DNA of 64,000 nucleotides from Chitinophaga arvensicola (GTDB lineage: Bacteria; Bacteroidota; Bacteroidia; Chitinophagales; Chitinophagaceae). Below are positions 28,351-37,539 of this stretch, piece by piece. Below the pieces are notes generated by a model. That model saw nothing but the letters and a program-made list of their open reading frames with translations. It had not been told where the DNA came from and did not search any database. The DNA is taken from positions 1,189,022 to 1,253,021 of the forward strand of contig NZ_FOJG01000001.1 in assembly GCF_900110835.1 (NCBI RefSeq), in the 5' to 3' direction. The translations under genes were made by a program, and so were the position numbers. Within the stretch, counting starts at the first letter, position 1, and the number at the start of each line of letters is the position of its first letter.

Positions 28351-29373
28351 ATGCGAGCAGTAATATTTAACAGAATTGGTTGGTGCACTCTTTTGCTGGT
28401 AATGCTGGCAACAGCAGTTGATGCGCAACGTCGCGGAGGTACTACCCGCCGCAGAACAGCTACGTCAGCAACACCCACGGAAGATACGCCAGTGGTAAAC
28501 CCGGCTACCGGGAACGCTGTAACACCTCCCCCTGCTCCCCCTGCTTCTCAACGCCCGGACGGTATTACCAGCCCGCTGGTAGACACCCCACGCAAATCAC
28601 TGCGCGTAGATGGTGTGGTGGAAAGAAACCTGGCCAGAGAACGTACCCCGATCGCCTACGACTACATCCGCGAGGATGACCGGTTTTGGGAGAAAAGAGT
28701 ATGGCAGGTAATCGATATCAGGGAAAAAATCAACCTCCCCTTCCAATACAACGTGGAAGATGAGTCTGGTGTAAACCAGCTGTTTATCAATATTCTGCTC
28801 GAAGCAATCAAGAATAAAGAGATAGAAGCTTTCAGCGCTATCGACGACCGTTTCACTACCGTATTGCCTTACGCGGATATCCAGACCAAGCTTAGCGGCG
28901 AAGAAAGAACCGTACGCAGTATCGACCCAGTAACCGGCGAAGAAAAAATGGTCACCACCCGCGATGACTTCGATCCACGTACCATCAAACAGTACAAGAT
29001 CAAAGAAGTATGGGTGTTCGACAAAGAAGCTTCTGCCCTCAAAGTTCGCATACTGGGTATTGCTCCAATGGTATCCCGTATAAATGAAGATGGCTCCGTT
29101 CGCGCTTCCATCCCTTTATTCTGGGTGTATTATCCCGACTGCCGCGCTATCCTGGCCAAACACGATGTGTATAACCAGAATAACGATGCCTCTACCATCA
29201 GCTGGGAAGACCTTTTCGAAATGCGCTTCTTCGGTAGCTATATCGTGAAGGAAAATAATACCTACAACCGCGAAATCAAGGACTACATTAAAGACGGTAA
29301 TATGCGCCTCCTCGAAGGACAAGCCATCAAAGACCGTATCTTTAACAAAGAACAGGATCTCTGGCAGTACTAA
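28351..29373 (+). CDS. gldN: T9SS ring protein GldN
   Basis: GldN (PorN) is a periplasmic protein that forms the outer-membrane-associated ring with GldK. The 340-residue protein has a signal peptide ending near VDAQR, a Pro/Thr-rich linker (about 28-85), then the conserved domain with REDDRFWEKRVWQVIDIREKIN, FNxxxxIxxxE-like helices, LFWVYYPDCRAIL and WEDLFEMRFFGSYIVKE. It is the last gene of the block and is followed by a strong terminator. Confidence 0.96.
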   Translation: MRAVIFNRIGWCTLLLVMLATAVDAQRRGGTTRRRTATSATPTEDTPVVNPATGNAVTPPPAPPASQRPDGITSPLVDTPRKSLRVDGVVERNLARERTPIAYDYIREDDRFWEKRVWQVIDIREKINLPFQYNVEDESGVNQLFINILLEAIKNKEIEAFSAIDDRFTTVLPYADIQTKLSGEERTVRSIDPVTGEEKMVTTRDDFDPRTIKQYKIKEVWVFDKEASALKVRILGIAPMVSRINEDGSVRASIPLFWVYYPDCRAILAKHDVYNQNNDASTISWEDLFEMRFFGSYIVKENNTYNREIKDYIKDGNMRLLEGQAIKDRIFNKEQDLWQY

Positions 29374-29401
29374 TCCAAAAATGATCTCAGATCAATACCG
29401 G

Positions 29402-29438
29402 AAGGCAATCAGTTCATGCTGATTGCCTTTCTTTTTTT
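29402..29438 (+). terminator. gldKLMN operon terminator
   Basis: An 11-bp perfect stem, AAGGCAATCAG (29402-29412) with CTGATTGCCTT (29419-29429), is followed by CTTTTTTT. It lies 28 bases after the gldN stop. Confidence 0.92.
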
Positions 29439-29448
29439 ATCTTTCCGT

Positions 29449-30024
29449 ATGCACCTCCCACTGCTACAGAAAACCGTTTTCCAGATCATGCCGCTACCCG
29501 ACACCGAATGGGAAGCCATGGCTGCCTGCTGGCACCCCGTGCAGTTTAAACGCAGGGAAGTAATGACCGCCGCCGGTGAAGTAGAAAAATATATTTACTT
29601 CGTAATAGCCGGTGTTCAACGCGTATTCTGCCTGGAAGGCGATAAAGAATCTACCATCATTTTTTCCTATACCGGTTCCTTCTCCGGCGTACTGGATTCA
29701 TTCCTGCTTCAGATCCCCTCCCCCTGGTGCCTGGAAACCCTCACACACAGCGAGTTCCTGCGCATGTCCTACTCCGATTTCAATCAACTTACCCTCCGCT
29801 TTCCATTGATAGAAAGATGGGCGCGCATCGGCACCGCCGCCGCTATGGCTGGTGTACTGGAACGCCACAAGGAATTGCTGTCTTTCTCTGCCGAACAGAA
29901 ATTCAGAAAACTACTCACCCGCAGCCCGCAGGTATTGCAACTCATTCCTCATAAATACCTGGCTTCTTACCTGGGCATTGATCCTGCCACATTCAGCAAA
30001 CTGCTGAGTACCGTGAAATTATAA
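29449..30024 (+). CDS. Crp/Fnr family transcriptional regulator
   Basis: The 191-residue protein has an N-terminal cyclic nucleotide-binding-type domain (WHPVQFKRREVMTAAGEVEKYIYFVIAGVQRVFCLEG) and a short C-terminal helix-turn-helix (IPHKYLASYLGIDPATFSKLL). It lacks the classical Fnr cysteines. Such regulators are abundant in Bacteroidota and often sit next to the gene they control; the DinB-family gene follows after 65 bases. The start at 29449 is chosen because a longer frame would begin inside the gldN terminator hairpin. Confidence 0.88.
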   Translation: MHLPLLQKTVFQIMPLPDTEWEAMAACWHPVQFKRREVMTAAGEVEKYIYFVIAGVQRVFCLEGDKESTIIFSYTGSFSGVLDSFLLQIPSPWCLETLTHSEFLRMSYSDFNQLTLRFPLIERWARIGTAAAMAGVLERHKELLSFSAEQKFRKLLTRSPQVLQLIPHKYLASYLGIDPATFSKLLSTVKL

Positions 30025-30064
30025 AATGTTGATCTGCACAAAGATTTTCTACGCCTGGCCCGCC

Positions 30065-30072
30065 TACATTTG
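30065..30072 (+). promoter_or_regulatory. Putative -7 element of the DinB-family gene
   Basis: TACATTTG matches TAnnTTTG, 17 bases before the ATG at 30090. The leader would be about 10-14 bases. Confidence 0.45.
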
Positions 30073-30089
30073 TAGCAAATAAGTATAAC

Positions 30090-30692
30090 ATGAGTGCCGT
30101 AAATAGTCTCGAATTGCTCCGGCAACTGAGGAAAAATATAGTTGCTGTGCAATACAAAGTGGAAAACAGTTTGGGTTCGCAAACACCCGCTATCCTGCAA
30201 CATGCGCCTGCCCCCGGAAAGTGGAGCGCCATACAATGCCTCGAACACCTGAATACCTATGGCAGAGTATATCTGCCAGCACTGGACACTGCTATCGCTA
30301 ATGCAGCCCAACGCAATAGCCAGCCCAATAAATTGTTCAAAAGCAGCTGGCTGGGCGCCTATTTTACCCGCCTCATGCAACCCTCCGCAGACGGACAATT
30401 ACGCTCCCGCATGAAATCCCCCAAAGGTCACCTCCCGGCCATACAGCCGGAAGTAGCCACGGTATTACAGGAGTTTATCCAACAGCAGGAACAGATGGAA
30501 AAATTGATGTTACGCGCAGAGAAAGTAAATATCCAGCAGATCAAAATCCCGACCTCCCTGTCACGGTTTATAAAACTATCCGCAGGAGATACCTTCGGGT
30601 TTTTAACTGCACATATCAACAGGCACGTACTACAGGCAGAAAGAGCCGTCAAAAGCGCACAGGCTATAGAGAAAGATTACCAGGACGCGTAA
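30090..30692 (+). CDS. DinB family protein (DinB_2)
   Basis: The 200-residue cytoplasmic protein is a four-helix-bundle DinB-like member with candidate metal-binding histidines: GKWSAIQCLEHLNTYG (His in EHL) and HINRHVLQAER at the C-terminus. Members are metal-dependent and include thiol transferases, but the substrate here is unknown. The Crp-like gene before it is probably the associated regulator; its own -7 box suggests separate transcription. It ends 33 bases before the stop of uvrC on the other strand. Confidence 0.85.
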   Translation: MSAVNSLELLRQLRKNIVAVQYKVENSLGSQTPAILQHAPAPGKWSAIQCLEHLNTYGRVYLPALDTAIANAAQRNSQPNKLFKSSWLGAYFTRLMQPSADGQLRSRMKSPKGHLPAIQPEVATVLQEFIQQQEQMEKLMLRAEKVNIQQIKIPTSLSRFIKLSAGDTFGFLTAHINRHVLQAERAVKSAQAIEKDYQDA

Positions 30693-30725
30693 CGCGTCCC
30701 GGTTTATATCGTGTATGCATTCAAG

Positions 30726-32534
30726 TTATGCCTCCTTGTGAAAATGATCCCAGATCAGTTTCGCCTTGGCAGTACCCACTTCTTTCACCAGGTCATCCTG
30801 CGATAATAATTTGATCTTTGCTACAGAACGGAAGGTTTTCAATAATTGTGTCGCTGTATTTTCACCAATGCCTTTAATGCTTTCCAGCTCATTTTTAAAG
30901 GTACCCTTGCTGCGCTTCTGGCGGTGAAAGGTGATACCAAAACGGTGTACCTCATCACGTACCCGGCGGATCAGTTTCAGACTTTCACTGTTATAAGGCA
31001 GTTTGATACTTTCGGAGTCGCCAGGGAAAAATATTTCTTCTTCATTTTTCGCAAGCCCTACTACTGTCATACTACCTATCAGGTTCAGCTCCCGGATACT
31101 CTCCATAGCAGAGCCCAGCTGCCCTTTACCGCCATCAATAATTACCAGTTGGGGTAATGGCTGCTGCTCTGCCAGCAGGCGGTTATATCGCCTGAAAACA
31201 ATCTCCTTCATAGAGGCAAAGTCGTTGATGCCTTCTACCGTTTTGATATTAAAATGCCGGTAGTCTTTCTTGGAAGCTACACCGTCTTTAAATACTACGC
31301 AGGCGGCTACCGGATAGCTGCCCTGGAAGTTGGAGTTATCAAAACATTCAATATGCTCCGGTAGCGCGGGCAATTCCAGGTCGGCTTGTAATTGATACAA
31401 CACCTGTTTGCGTTCCATATCTGATTTCCCTTCCAGGTGCAGGATCTTCTTACGGTATAATTCTTCTTTAAAATAATTCACGTTTTTCTCAGACAGTTCC
31501 AGCAGCTTCTTCTTGTCGCCGCCTTTGGGAACTGTTACAGTAACATTGCTTTCCGGATATTCTAACGGAAATGGTACTACGATTTCTGAGTTGATGCTTT
31601 TAAACACTTCCCGCAGATAGGCAATCGCATAAGCCAGTACTTCTTCATCACTTTCTTCCAGCTGCTTTTCGAGCGTTACCGTTTTGGTGTCGGCGATGGT
31701 ACCGTTCAGGATCCGCAGGTAATTCACATACGCATGGTTCCCTTCACTGATAATGGAAAACACGTCCACATTGCCCATGCGGGTATTCACGATGGTTGAC
31801 TTGGCAGAGTAATCTTCCAGGCTGGCAATTTTCTTGCGCATGATCTCTGCTTTCTCAAACTCCATCCGGGATACATGCTCCATCATCTGTTCTTTAAACA
31901 GATTGACCACCGGCGTGAGATTGCCTTTTAACACGTTCTTTACCTGCTGCAAGCCCTCACGGTAATCTTCCTGTGTCTGTAACCCTTCACAGGGACCTTT
32001 GCAGTTGCCCAGATGATATTCCAGGCATACCTTGAATTTTCCTCTTCGTATATTCTCTTCCGATAGGTTCAGGTTGCAGGTACGCAGGGGAATGTTGTAT
32101 TTGATCACCTCCAGTATTTCACGCACCCGGCCTACAGAAGTAAAGGGCCCCAGATAATCCGAGCCGTCTTTGATCACATTGCGGGTGAAAAATACCCTTG
32201 GAAATGATTCATGTTTAATAACAATGTAAGGATAGGTTTTATCATCCTTCAGGTTGATATTGTATTTGGGCCGGAATTGTTTGATCAGTGAGTTTTCCAG
32301 CAGGAACGCATCCTGTTCGGAATCTACGATCGTAAACTCAATATGGTGGATATGTTCCACCAGTTTACGCGTTTTGTAGTTATCATGATTTTTAACAAAA
32401 TAGGAACTCACCCGTTTGCGGAGGCTTTTGGCCTTTCCCACATATAACAGGGTGCCTGCTTCATCGTAGTATTTATAGATACCTGCATTGAGCGGTATGG
32501 TATGTGATATTTGTTGGAACTCCGCTGCTGTCAT
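30726..32534 (-). CDS. uvrC: Excinuclease ABC subunit C
   Basis: UvrC makes both incisions in nucleotide excision repair after UvrA/B damage recognition. The 602-residue protein has the N-terminal GIY-YIG nuclease (about 15-95: GIYKYYD, LLYVGKAKSLRKRVSSYF), a UVR domain (about 205-240: EFEKAEIMRKKI), the RNase H-like C-terminal nuclease (about 385-540: IECFDNSNFQGSYPVA, LVIIDGGKGQLGSA) and a helix-hairpin-helix (ESIKGIGENTATQLL). Length and order match the family. The ATG follows two bases after the stop of the lipoprotein gene upstream. Confidence 0.97.
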   Translation of the reverse strand: MTAAEFQQISHTIPLNAGIYKYYDEAGTLLYVGKAKSLRKRVSSYFVKNHDNYKTRKLVEHIHHIEFTIVDSEQDAFLLENSLIKQFRPKYNINLKDDKTYPYIVIKHESFPRVFFTRNVIKDGSDYLGPFTSVGRVREILEVIKYNIPLRTCNLNLSEENIRRGKFKVCLEYHLGNCKGPCEGLQTQEDYREGLQQVKNVLKGNLTPVVNLFKEQMMEHVSRMEFEKAEIMRKKIASLEDYSAKSTIVNTRMGNVDVFSIISEGNHAYVNYLRILNGTIADTKTVTLEKQLEESDEEVLAYAIAYLREVFKSINSEIVVPFPLEYPESNVTVTVPKGGDKKKLLELSEKNVNYFKEELYRKKILHLEGKSDMERKQVLYQLQADLELPALPEHIECFDNSNFQGSYPVAACVVFKDGVASKKDYRHFNIKTVEGINDFASMKEIVFRRYNRLLAEQQPLPQLVIIDGGKGQLGSAMESIRELNLIGSMTVVGLAKNEEEIFFPGDSESIKLPYNSESLKLIRRVRDEVHRFGITFHRQKRSKGTFKNELESIKGIGENTATQLLKTFRSVAKIKLLSQDDLVKEVGTAKAKLIWDHFHKEA

Positions 32535-32536
32535 GT

Positions 32537-33121
32537 TTACATCCCTGTTTTTGGTGCAATCGTTACATTTACTTCCATCTCTTTGGGAGAGAGGAAGGCA
32601 ATTTTCTGATAGGTAGTCATCCGAACTTGCCTGTTTTGCTGGTAGTGGAGATCCTGTCGGAATTCGTATACCATGTTACTCGTATAGGAATGAATGTTAA
32701 CCTGTTGTATGTTCCCTTGTTTATCCAGTTCCAGGGTTACTTCCGAAGGACTTGTTTGTTTGCCTTTGGATTTATAGATCACAGATTTTCTTCCGGAAAA
32801 AGGATCAGACAAACTGGAGGTATCATAATCGTCCCGGAGGGATGGTTTATTCAGGTCGGCATCCATAAATGGTTTTAACAGATCGTGTACGGTGGCACTG
32901 TCACTGCCCGTTATGCTGCTGGTATCCGTTTTACCATTGAGGGTCACTGATTTATGGAGAATGAAGTTGCCTGTAAGCAGCTGTTGGCCCTCCCGGGTAA
33001 AGTATTCCGGCAGCCGGATAAACTTGTCCGTCGTTAGTTTGGGAGATGGATTATTTGCCAGGTTACAGGCCATGGTGCCAATCATGATCAACAATGCCGT
33101 TGCTTGCGGGAATCTTTTCAT
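32537..33121 (-). CDS. Putative lipoprotein of unknown function
   Basis: The 194-residue protein has a hydrophobic signal and a possible lipobox (GTMAC, Cys19; -3 Thr and -2 Met are atypical). The mature part contains LPEYFTREGQQLL, KSVIYKSKGK and LELDKQGNIQQVNIHSYTSNMVYEF. No family is recognised. The stop lies two bases before the uvrC start, so they are one operon; a -7-like box (33126-33133) is only four bases from the ATG, which suggests a nearly leaderless mRNA. Confidence 0.75.
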   Translation of the reverse strand: MKRFPQATALLIMIGTMACNLANNPSPKLTTDKFIRLPEYFTREGQQLLTGNFILHKSVTLNGKTDTSSITGSDSATVHDLLKPFMDADLNKPSLRDDYDTSSLSDPFSGRKSVIYKSKGKQTSPSEVTLELDKQGNIQQVNIHSYTSNMVYEFRQDLHYQQNRQVRMTTYQKIAFLSPKEMEVNVTIAPKTGM

Positions 33122-33125
33122 GCTG

Positions 33126-33133
33126 CAAAATTA
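33126..33133 (-). promoter_or_regulatory. Putative -7 element of the lipoprotein-uvrC operon
   Basis: On the minus strand TAATTTTG matches TAnnTTTG, ending five bases before the lipoprotein ATG. If real, transcription starts at or just before the start codon. Confidence 0.4.
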
Positions 33134-33157
33134 AGACTTAAATATGGGTCATAAAAA

Positions 33158-33179
33158 ATGCGCCGTAAAAACGGCGCAT
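33158..33179 (-). terminator. Hairpin upstream of the lipoprotein-uvrC operon
   Basis: ATGCGCCGT (33158-33166) pairs perfectly with ACGGCGCAT (33171-33179). On the minus strand the stem runs into a T-tract, so it can stop read-through from gpmI before the uvrC operon. Confidence 0.65.
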
Positions 33180-33341
33180 CGATGCATGAGCAAATCTGTC
33201 GAGAGCACTAAAAATATGTAAATCAGCTTGTTGGGCTGATATTTTTTCTTGGGTAACGAATATTAAACGGGAGCGGTGAAGTAAATGTTACAGTGGTAGA
33301 TAAATAAAGCGTAGAAATTGTGACGGAGGATCGTAAACAGA

Positions 33342-33385
33342 TTCGGGGAGATGGAAGCAGCCATAGCTGCTTCTATCTCCCCGAA
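33342..33385. repeat. Hairpin behind gpmI, related to that at 37898
   Basis: A 20-bp stem with one G.T pair (33342-33361 with 33366-33385) encloses a 4-base loop. Both arms closely resemble the hairpin at 37898-37939, in the same orientation. No T-tract follows on the gpmI strand, so it does not look like a classical terminator for gpmI. Confidence 0.7.
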
Positions 33386-33409
33386 ATATTAAAAAATAGT
33401 TTGATTATG

Positions 33410-34933
33410 CTACACCAGCAAATTACCGGTCATCTCCTTAGGAATAGGTAATCCCATGAAATGAAGGATAGTAGGCGCAATATCTCCCAGTTTACCATCT
33501 TTTACCGGCCCAATGAAATCTTTATTGATAATAAAGAAAGGCACCAGGTTCAGGGAGTGGGCGGTGTTGGGAGAACCGTCTGCATTGATCATGAAGTCGG
33601 CGTTACCATGATCGGCTGTCAGGAAAACGGTATAATCGCTGGCCAGAGCAGCGGTAACAACACGTTCTACGCAATGATCAACGGTTTCCACGGCTTTAAT
33701 AACGGCTTCGAATACACCGGTATGACCCACCATGTCGGCGTTGGCAAAGTTCAGTACCACAAAGTCGGCTGATTTTGCCTGCAGTTCCGGTACAATCAGG
33801 TCTGCCAGTTCGTTGGCACTCATTTCCGGTTGCAGATCATAGGTAGCTACTTTAGGAGAAGCTGCCATCAGTCTGCGTTCACCATCAAATTCTTTTTCGC
33901 GGCCACCCGAAAAGAAGAAGGATACGTGTGGGTATTTTTCTGTTTCTGCAATACGGATCTGCGTGCAGCCGTCTTTCGCCAGCACTTCACCCAGGGTCAT
34001 ATTGAGGTTATCATTTTCGAAGATGACATGTACATTTTTATAGGTACGGTCATAATCGGTCATAGTAGTATAATAAATATCCAGCGGTTTCATACCGAAG
34101 TCAGGGAAAGCTTCCTGGCTGAGTACCTGGGATATTTCGCGGCAGCGGTCTGTACGGAAGTTGAAGCACAGTACGGCGTCGCCTTCCTGTATAGTGGCTA
34201 CTGCCTTATGTTGGTCATCGGTAACGATGATCGGTTTAATAAATTCATCGGTAACACCTTCTGCGTAAGATGCTTTCACAGCGGTGAGCAGGTCCTGGGT
34301 AGGGGTACCTACACCATTTACCAGGGCGTCATAGGCGAGCTTCACTCTTTCCCAGCGCTTATCGCGGTCCATCGCATAATAGCGTCCGGTAACGGAAGCA
34401 ATTTTGCCGGTGGTTTTTTCGAGGTGGGCAGACAGGTTTTCCAGGAAGCCTAATCCGCTTTTGGGATCTGTATCGCGACCATCCGTAAAGGCATGGATAT
34501 ATACTTTTTCAAGTCCGTGTGCGTGGGCAATGGTAGCCAGGGCTTTTACATGTTCAATATGGGAGTGAACGCCGCCATCACTTACCAGGCCAATCAGGTG
34601 CAGGGCTTTATTGTTATTTTTGGCGTGTGCCAGTGTATCGAGCAGGATCTGGTTGGCTGCCAGTTCACCATCGCGGATGGCTACATTGATCCTTTGCAGC
34701 TCCTGGTACACAATTCTGCCGGCGCCGATGTTCAGGTGACCTACTTCAGAGTTGCCCATTTGTCCGTCAGGAAGACCCACGGCCTCTCCACAGGTAACCA
34801 GGTTACTATGCGGGTATTGCTTATATAAACTGTTTACAAAAGGGGTTTTTGCATGTGCAATGGCATCAGCTTTAGGAACTTTACCTTCGCCCCATCCGTC
34901 CATAATTACGAGAATGGCTCTTTTCTTTTCCAT
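33410..34933 (-). CDS. gpmI: 2,3-bisphosphoglycerate-independent phosphoglycerate mutase
   Basis: GpmI interconverts 3- and 2-phosphoglycerate in glycolysis/gluconeogenesis using two metal ions. The 507-residue cytoplasmic protein has the alkaline-phosphatase-like metal site starting at Asp12 (VIMDGWGEG), the nucleophile Ser62 in MGNSEVGHLNIGAGR, and later conserved motifs HIEHVKALATIAH, TDGRDTDP, FNFRTDR, YPHVSFFFSGG and HTGVFEA with TADHGN. Length agrees with the family. It is transcribed alone, away from the DUF4783-nadC group. Confidence 0.97.
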   Translation of the reverse strand: MEKKRAILVIMDGWGEGKVPKADAIAHAKTPFVNSLYKQYPHSNLVTCGEAVGLPDGQMGNSEVGHLNIGAGRIVYQELQRINVAIRDGELAANQILLDTLAHAKNNNKALHLIGLVSDGGVHSHIEHVKALATIAHAHGLEKVYIHAFTDGRDTDPKSGLGFLENLSAHLEKTTGKIASVTGRYYAMDRDKRWERVKLAYDALVNGVGTPTQDLLTAVKASYAEGVTDEFIKPIIVTDDQHKAVATIQEGDAVLCFNFRTDRCREISQVLSQEAFPDFGMKPLDIYYTTMTDYDRTYKNVHVIFENDNLNMTLGEVLAKDGCTQIRIAETEKYPHVSFFFSGGREKEFDGERRLMAASPKVATYDLQPEMSANELADLIVPELQAKSADFVVLNFANADMVGHTGVFEAVIKAVETVDHCVERVVTAALASDYTVFLTADHGNADFMINADGSPNTAHSLNLVPFFIINKDFIGPVKDGKLGDIAPTILHFMGLPIPKEMTGNLLV

Positions 34934-35225
34934 ATCCTATCTGGTTATAGTTTTAATAAATTCACTCGGGAGGGTGAAAGTACTTATAAAGGGTTTAAAT
35001 ATTTTACAAAAATAAAGCTTCTGCTAAAAAATAAGTATTAACGTTCGCTTAAATACATTTTGAATTAACAATATTCAATTCGAAACACATATTATCTTCC
35101 TGTTATTACTTATGCCTTAAGCGCTACCACTATAATGTGATTTTGTTGATTTGCAGTGTGTTTGGCATAGTTTTCGCTTTTAATTTGAGTTGGAGAAACT
35201 CACATTTTTAATAAAAAAACTGACA

Positions 35226-35639
35226 ATGAAGAAGCTATTGATGGTGCTGGGGATTATGTTGTTGGGAGGTGCTTTTACAACATTGAAACTATCAGCCAGG
35301 TCAATTGAACTCACTGTTGCCGGCCCGTTCGATGATGTAGTGGCAGCACTGAAGAAAGGAGATGTAAGCGGATTAGCCAGTTACCTCGACACCAATGTAG
35401 AGATCAATGTAAGTGGAAAATCAAATTCTTACAGTAAAGCACAGGCAGAAATCATTCTAAAGGATTTCTTCTCAAAAAACCAGGTAAAATCGTTCGAACT
35501 TGTGCACCAGGGTGGTGATAATTCCCGCTTTGGTATTGGTAATATGGTTACCGCCAGCGGCACTTTCCGGGTATCTTTTTTCCTTCAGAAAAAAGGCGGT
35601 AGCATGGTGTTGAATGAACTGAGATTTGAGGTTAAATAA
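35226..35639 (+). CDS. DUF4783 domain-containing protein
   Basis: The 137-residue exported protein has a signal peptide (MKKLLMVLGIMLLGGAFTTL) and a NTF2-like DUF4783 domain: DDVVAALKKGDVSGLASYLDTNVEINV, KAQAEIILKDFFSKN and LNELRFEV. Function is unknown; in Bacteroidota it is commonly found next to nadC, as here. The start at 35226 places the signal peptide at the N-terminus, while the frame from 35190 adds 12 unlikely residues. The terminator at 35672 separates it from nadC. Confidence 0.88.
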   Translation: MKKLLMVLGIMLLGGAFTTLKLSARSIELTVAGPFDDVVAALKKGDVSGLASYLDTNVEINVSGKSNSYSKAQAEIILKDFFSKNQVKSFELVHQGGDNSRFGIGNMVTASGTFRVSFFLQKKGGSMVLNELRFEVK

Positions 35640-35671
35640 AAATGCCAATATAAAATAGTTGAAAAACCCCG

Positions 35672-35703
35672 GTGCCCCGCAATTTATTGCGGGGCACTTT
35701 TTA
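35672..35703 (+). terminator. Terminator between the DUF4783 gene and nadC
   Basis: GTGCCCCGCAA (35672-35682) pairs with TTGCGGGGCAC (35687-35697), followed by TTTTT. Confidence 0.88.
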
Positions 35704-35775
35704 TTTTTGACCTATCTTTCGCGCTTAGAAATAAAGCACTCATCTTTGCGTGAACACCAGATAATACCATCAATT

Positions 35776-36627
35776 ATGTTAGATGAAGCAGCGCTGAACG
35801 CGTTTATCAGAAGCGCGCTGGCAGAAGATATAGGAAGCGGAGACCACTCCACCATGGCTTGTATTCCTCCTACCGCCAAAGGGAAAGCAGTATTGAAAAT
35901 CAAGGAAAACGGTATCCTGGCCGGTATGGAAGTAGCGGCCGCCATCTTCAAATGGCTCGATATGTTTACCGTATTCACCCCCCACAAAAAAGACGGCGAC
36001 GCCATGAAAGCCGGCGAAACCGCCTTTGAAGTAGAAGCCGCCGTACACACCCTGCTGATGGGAGAACGACTAGTGCTTAACTGCATGCAGCGCATGAGCG
36101 GTATCGCTACCCTAACGCACCAGTATGTGGAAAAGCTGAAAGGGTATCATACCCGTATTCTCGATACCCGCAAAACCACTCCTAACTTCAGGATGCTGGA
36201 GAAAGAAGCCGTTCGTATAGGCGGTGGCGTTAATCACCGGATGGGTCTGTATGACATGGTCATGCTGAAAGACAATCACATCGATTTTTCCGGCGGCATC
36301 ACTGCTGCCATTACCAATACAGTGGCCTACCTGCAAGAACGCAAGCTGCCCTTACAGATTGAAGTGGAAACACGTAACCTGGAAGATGTGAAAGAAGTAT
36401 TGGCGGTAGGCCAGGTACACCGGATCATGCTCGACAACTTTGCCCCTGCCGATATTGTTAAAGCACTGGAATTGATCAACGGCCGCTTTGAAACGGAAGC
36501 TTCCGGCGGTATTACCATAGATACGATTGAAGACTACGCCAAAACAGGGGTAGATTACATTTCAGTAGGCGCTATCATACATCACGCAGTAAGCCTGGAT
36601 CTGAGCCTGAAGGCGATTATATTATAA
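35776..36627 (+). CDS. nadC: Nicotinate-nucleotide pyrophosphorylase (carboxylating)
   Basis: NadC makes nicotinate mononucleotide from quinolinate and PRPP in de novo NAD synthesis. The 283-residue cytoplasmic protein shows ALAEDIGSGDHST, NCMQRMSGIATLTHQYV, ILDTRKTTPNFRMLEKEAV, VMLKDNHI, IEVETRNLEDV and ISVGAIIHHA. These include the basic residues that bind quinolinate and PRPP. The start at 35776 (MLDEAALNAF) is chosen because the 39 upstream residues run through a terminator hairpin. It heads a likely operon with the lipid kinase and yciH. Confidence 0.96.
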   Translation: MLDEAALNAFIRSALAEDIGSGDHSTMACIPPTAKGKAVLKIKENGILAGMEVAAAIFKWLDMFTVFTPHKKDGDAMKAGETAFEVEAAVHTLLMGERLVLNCMQRMSGIATLTHQYVEKLKGYHTRILDTRKTTPNFRMLEKEAVRIGGGVNHRMGLYDMVMLKDNHIDFSGGITAAITNTVAYLQERKLPLQIEVETRNLEDVKEVLAVGQVHRIMLDNFAPADIVKALELINGRFETEASGGITIDTIEDYAKTGVDYISVGAIIHHAVSLDLSLKAIIL

Positions 36628-36637
36628 AACAGTTTTT

Positions 36638-37519
36638 TTGAAGAAGATTCTATTTATCATTAACCGCAAAGCGGGCACTGATCGGGAGAAACGATTGGAA
36701 AGCGCTATCAGCCGGCATTTACCGGCAGATCAGTACGATGTGAGCACCGCATACCTCGCTTACCTCGGCCATGGTGCAGATCTCGCCAGGGAGGCCGTAC
36801 AGAATGGCGTACATACCGTTGTTGCCGTAGGCGGCGATGGCTCTATCAATGAAATTGCACAAGGCCTCGTAGGAAGCTCCACCGCTATGGCCATTCTGCC
36901 GCTGGGCAGTGGCAACGGCCTCGCCCGCGCCCTGAAAATTCCGCTCGATGTCAATAAAGCACTAAGCCTTATTGTCACCAATAAACAACGGGCCATTGAT
37001 GTAGGCTACGCCAATGAACACCTGTTCCTCAGTAATGCCGGTGTTGGCTTCGATGCCCTCATCGCAGAACAGTTCAGACACAATACAAAACGTGGTTTAT
37101 CTGGTTACGCCAAACTGGTACTTAAAAGTTTTAATACCTACCAACCCGCTGAATACAGGATCGATATTGATGGCGAAATATTGCAGACAAAAGCATTCCT
37201 GCTCACAGTAGCCAACGGCAACCAGTTTGGATATGAATTCAAACTCGCGCCCAAAGCCAGCGTTTTCGATGGTCGGCTGGATCTGTGTGTAATGCCGCCG
37301 GTAGGCATTCTCAGCCTGCTGCCCGTGAGCGTTTTTTCCCTGATGGGCAACATCGATCAAACCAGGTACCTGAAACATTATACCGGAAAGGATATCACCA
37401 TCAGCAGCCAGGAACTGCAATACCTCCAGGTAGATGGTGACGCAGTACCATTGACCGAAAATGGTGTGGTACGGATCCGTATTCAGCCGGAGGCCATTCA
37501 ATTAGTAGTAAACGAATAA
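36638..37519 (+). CDS. Diacylglycerol/lipid kinase family protein (YegS/BmrU-like)
   Basis: The 293-residue protein is a DAGK-catalytic-domain lipid kinase. It shows KKILFIINRKAG at the start, VVAVGGDGSINEIAQGL (the GGDG ATP-binding motif), MAILPLGSGNGLARAL, and a C-terminal DGDAVPL stretch. Members phosphorylate diacylglycerol, sphingoid bases or related lipids with ATP. The start codon is TTG at 36638, because no ATG precedes the conserved KILFIINRKAG strand. It follows nadC by 10 bases and precedes yciH by 20. Confidence 0.9.
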   Translation: MKKILFIINRKAGTDREKRLESAISRHLPADQYDVSTAYLAYLGHGADLAREAVQNGVHTVVAVGGDGSINEIAQGLVGSSTAMAILPLGSGNGLARALKIPLDVNKALSLIVTNKQRAIDVGYANEHLFLSNAGVGFDALIAEQFRHNTKRGLSGYAKLVLKSFNTYQPAEYRIDIDGEILQTKAFLLTVANGNQFGYEFKLAPKASVFDGRLDLCVMPPVGILSLLPVSVFSLMGNIDQTRYLKHYTGKDITISSQELQYLQVDGDAVPLTENGVVRIRIQPEAIQLVVNE

Positions 37520-37539
37520 CCTTTAAATATTTTAGAGAG

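Noticed and set aside
34922-34940. ATAGGATATGG upstream of gpmI on the minus strand resembling the element's box
   Set aside because: The match is only about 11 bases, includes the gpmI ATG and has no following hairpin.
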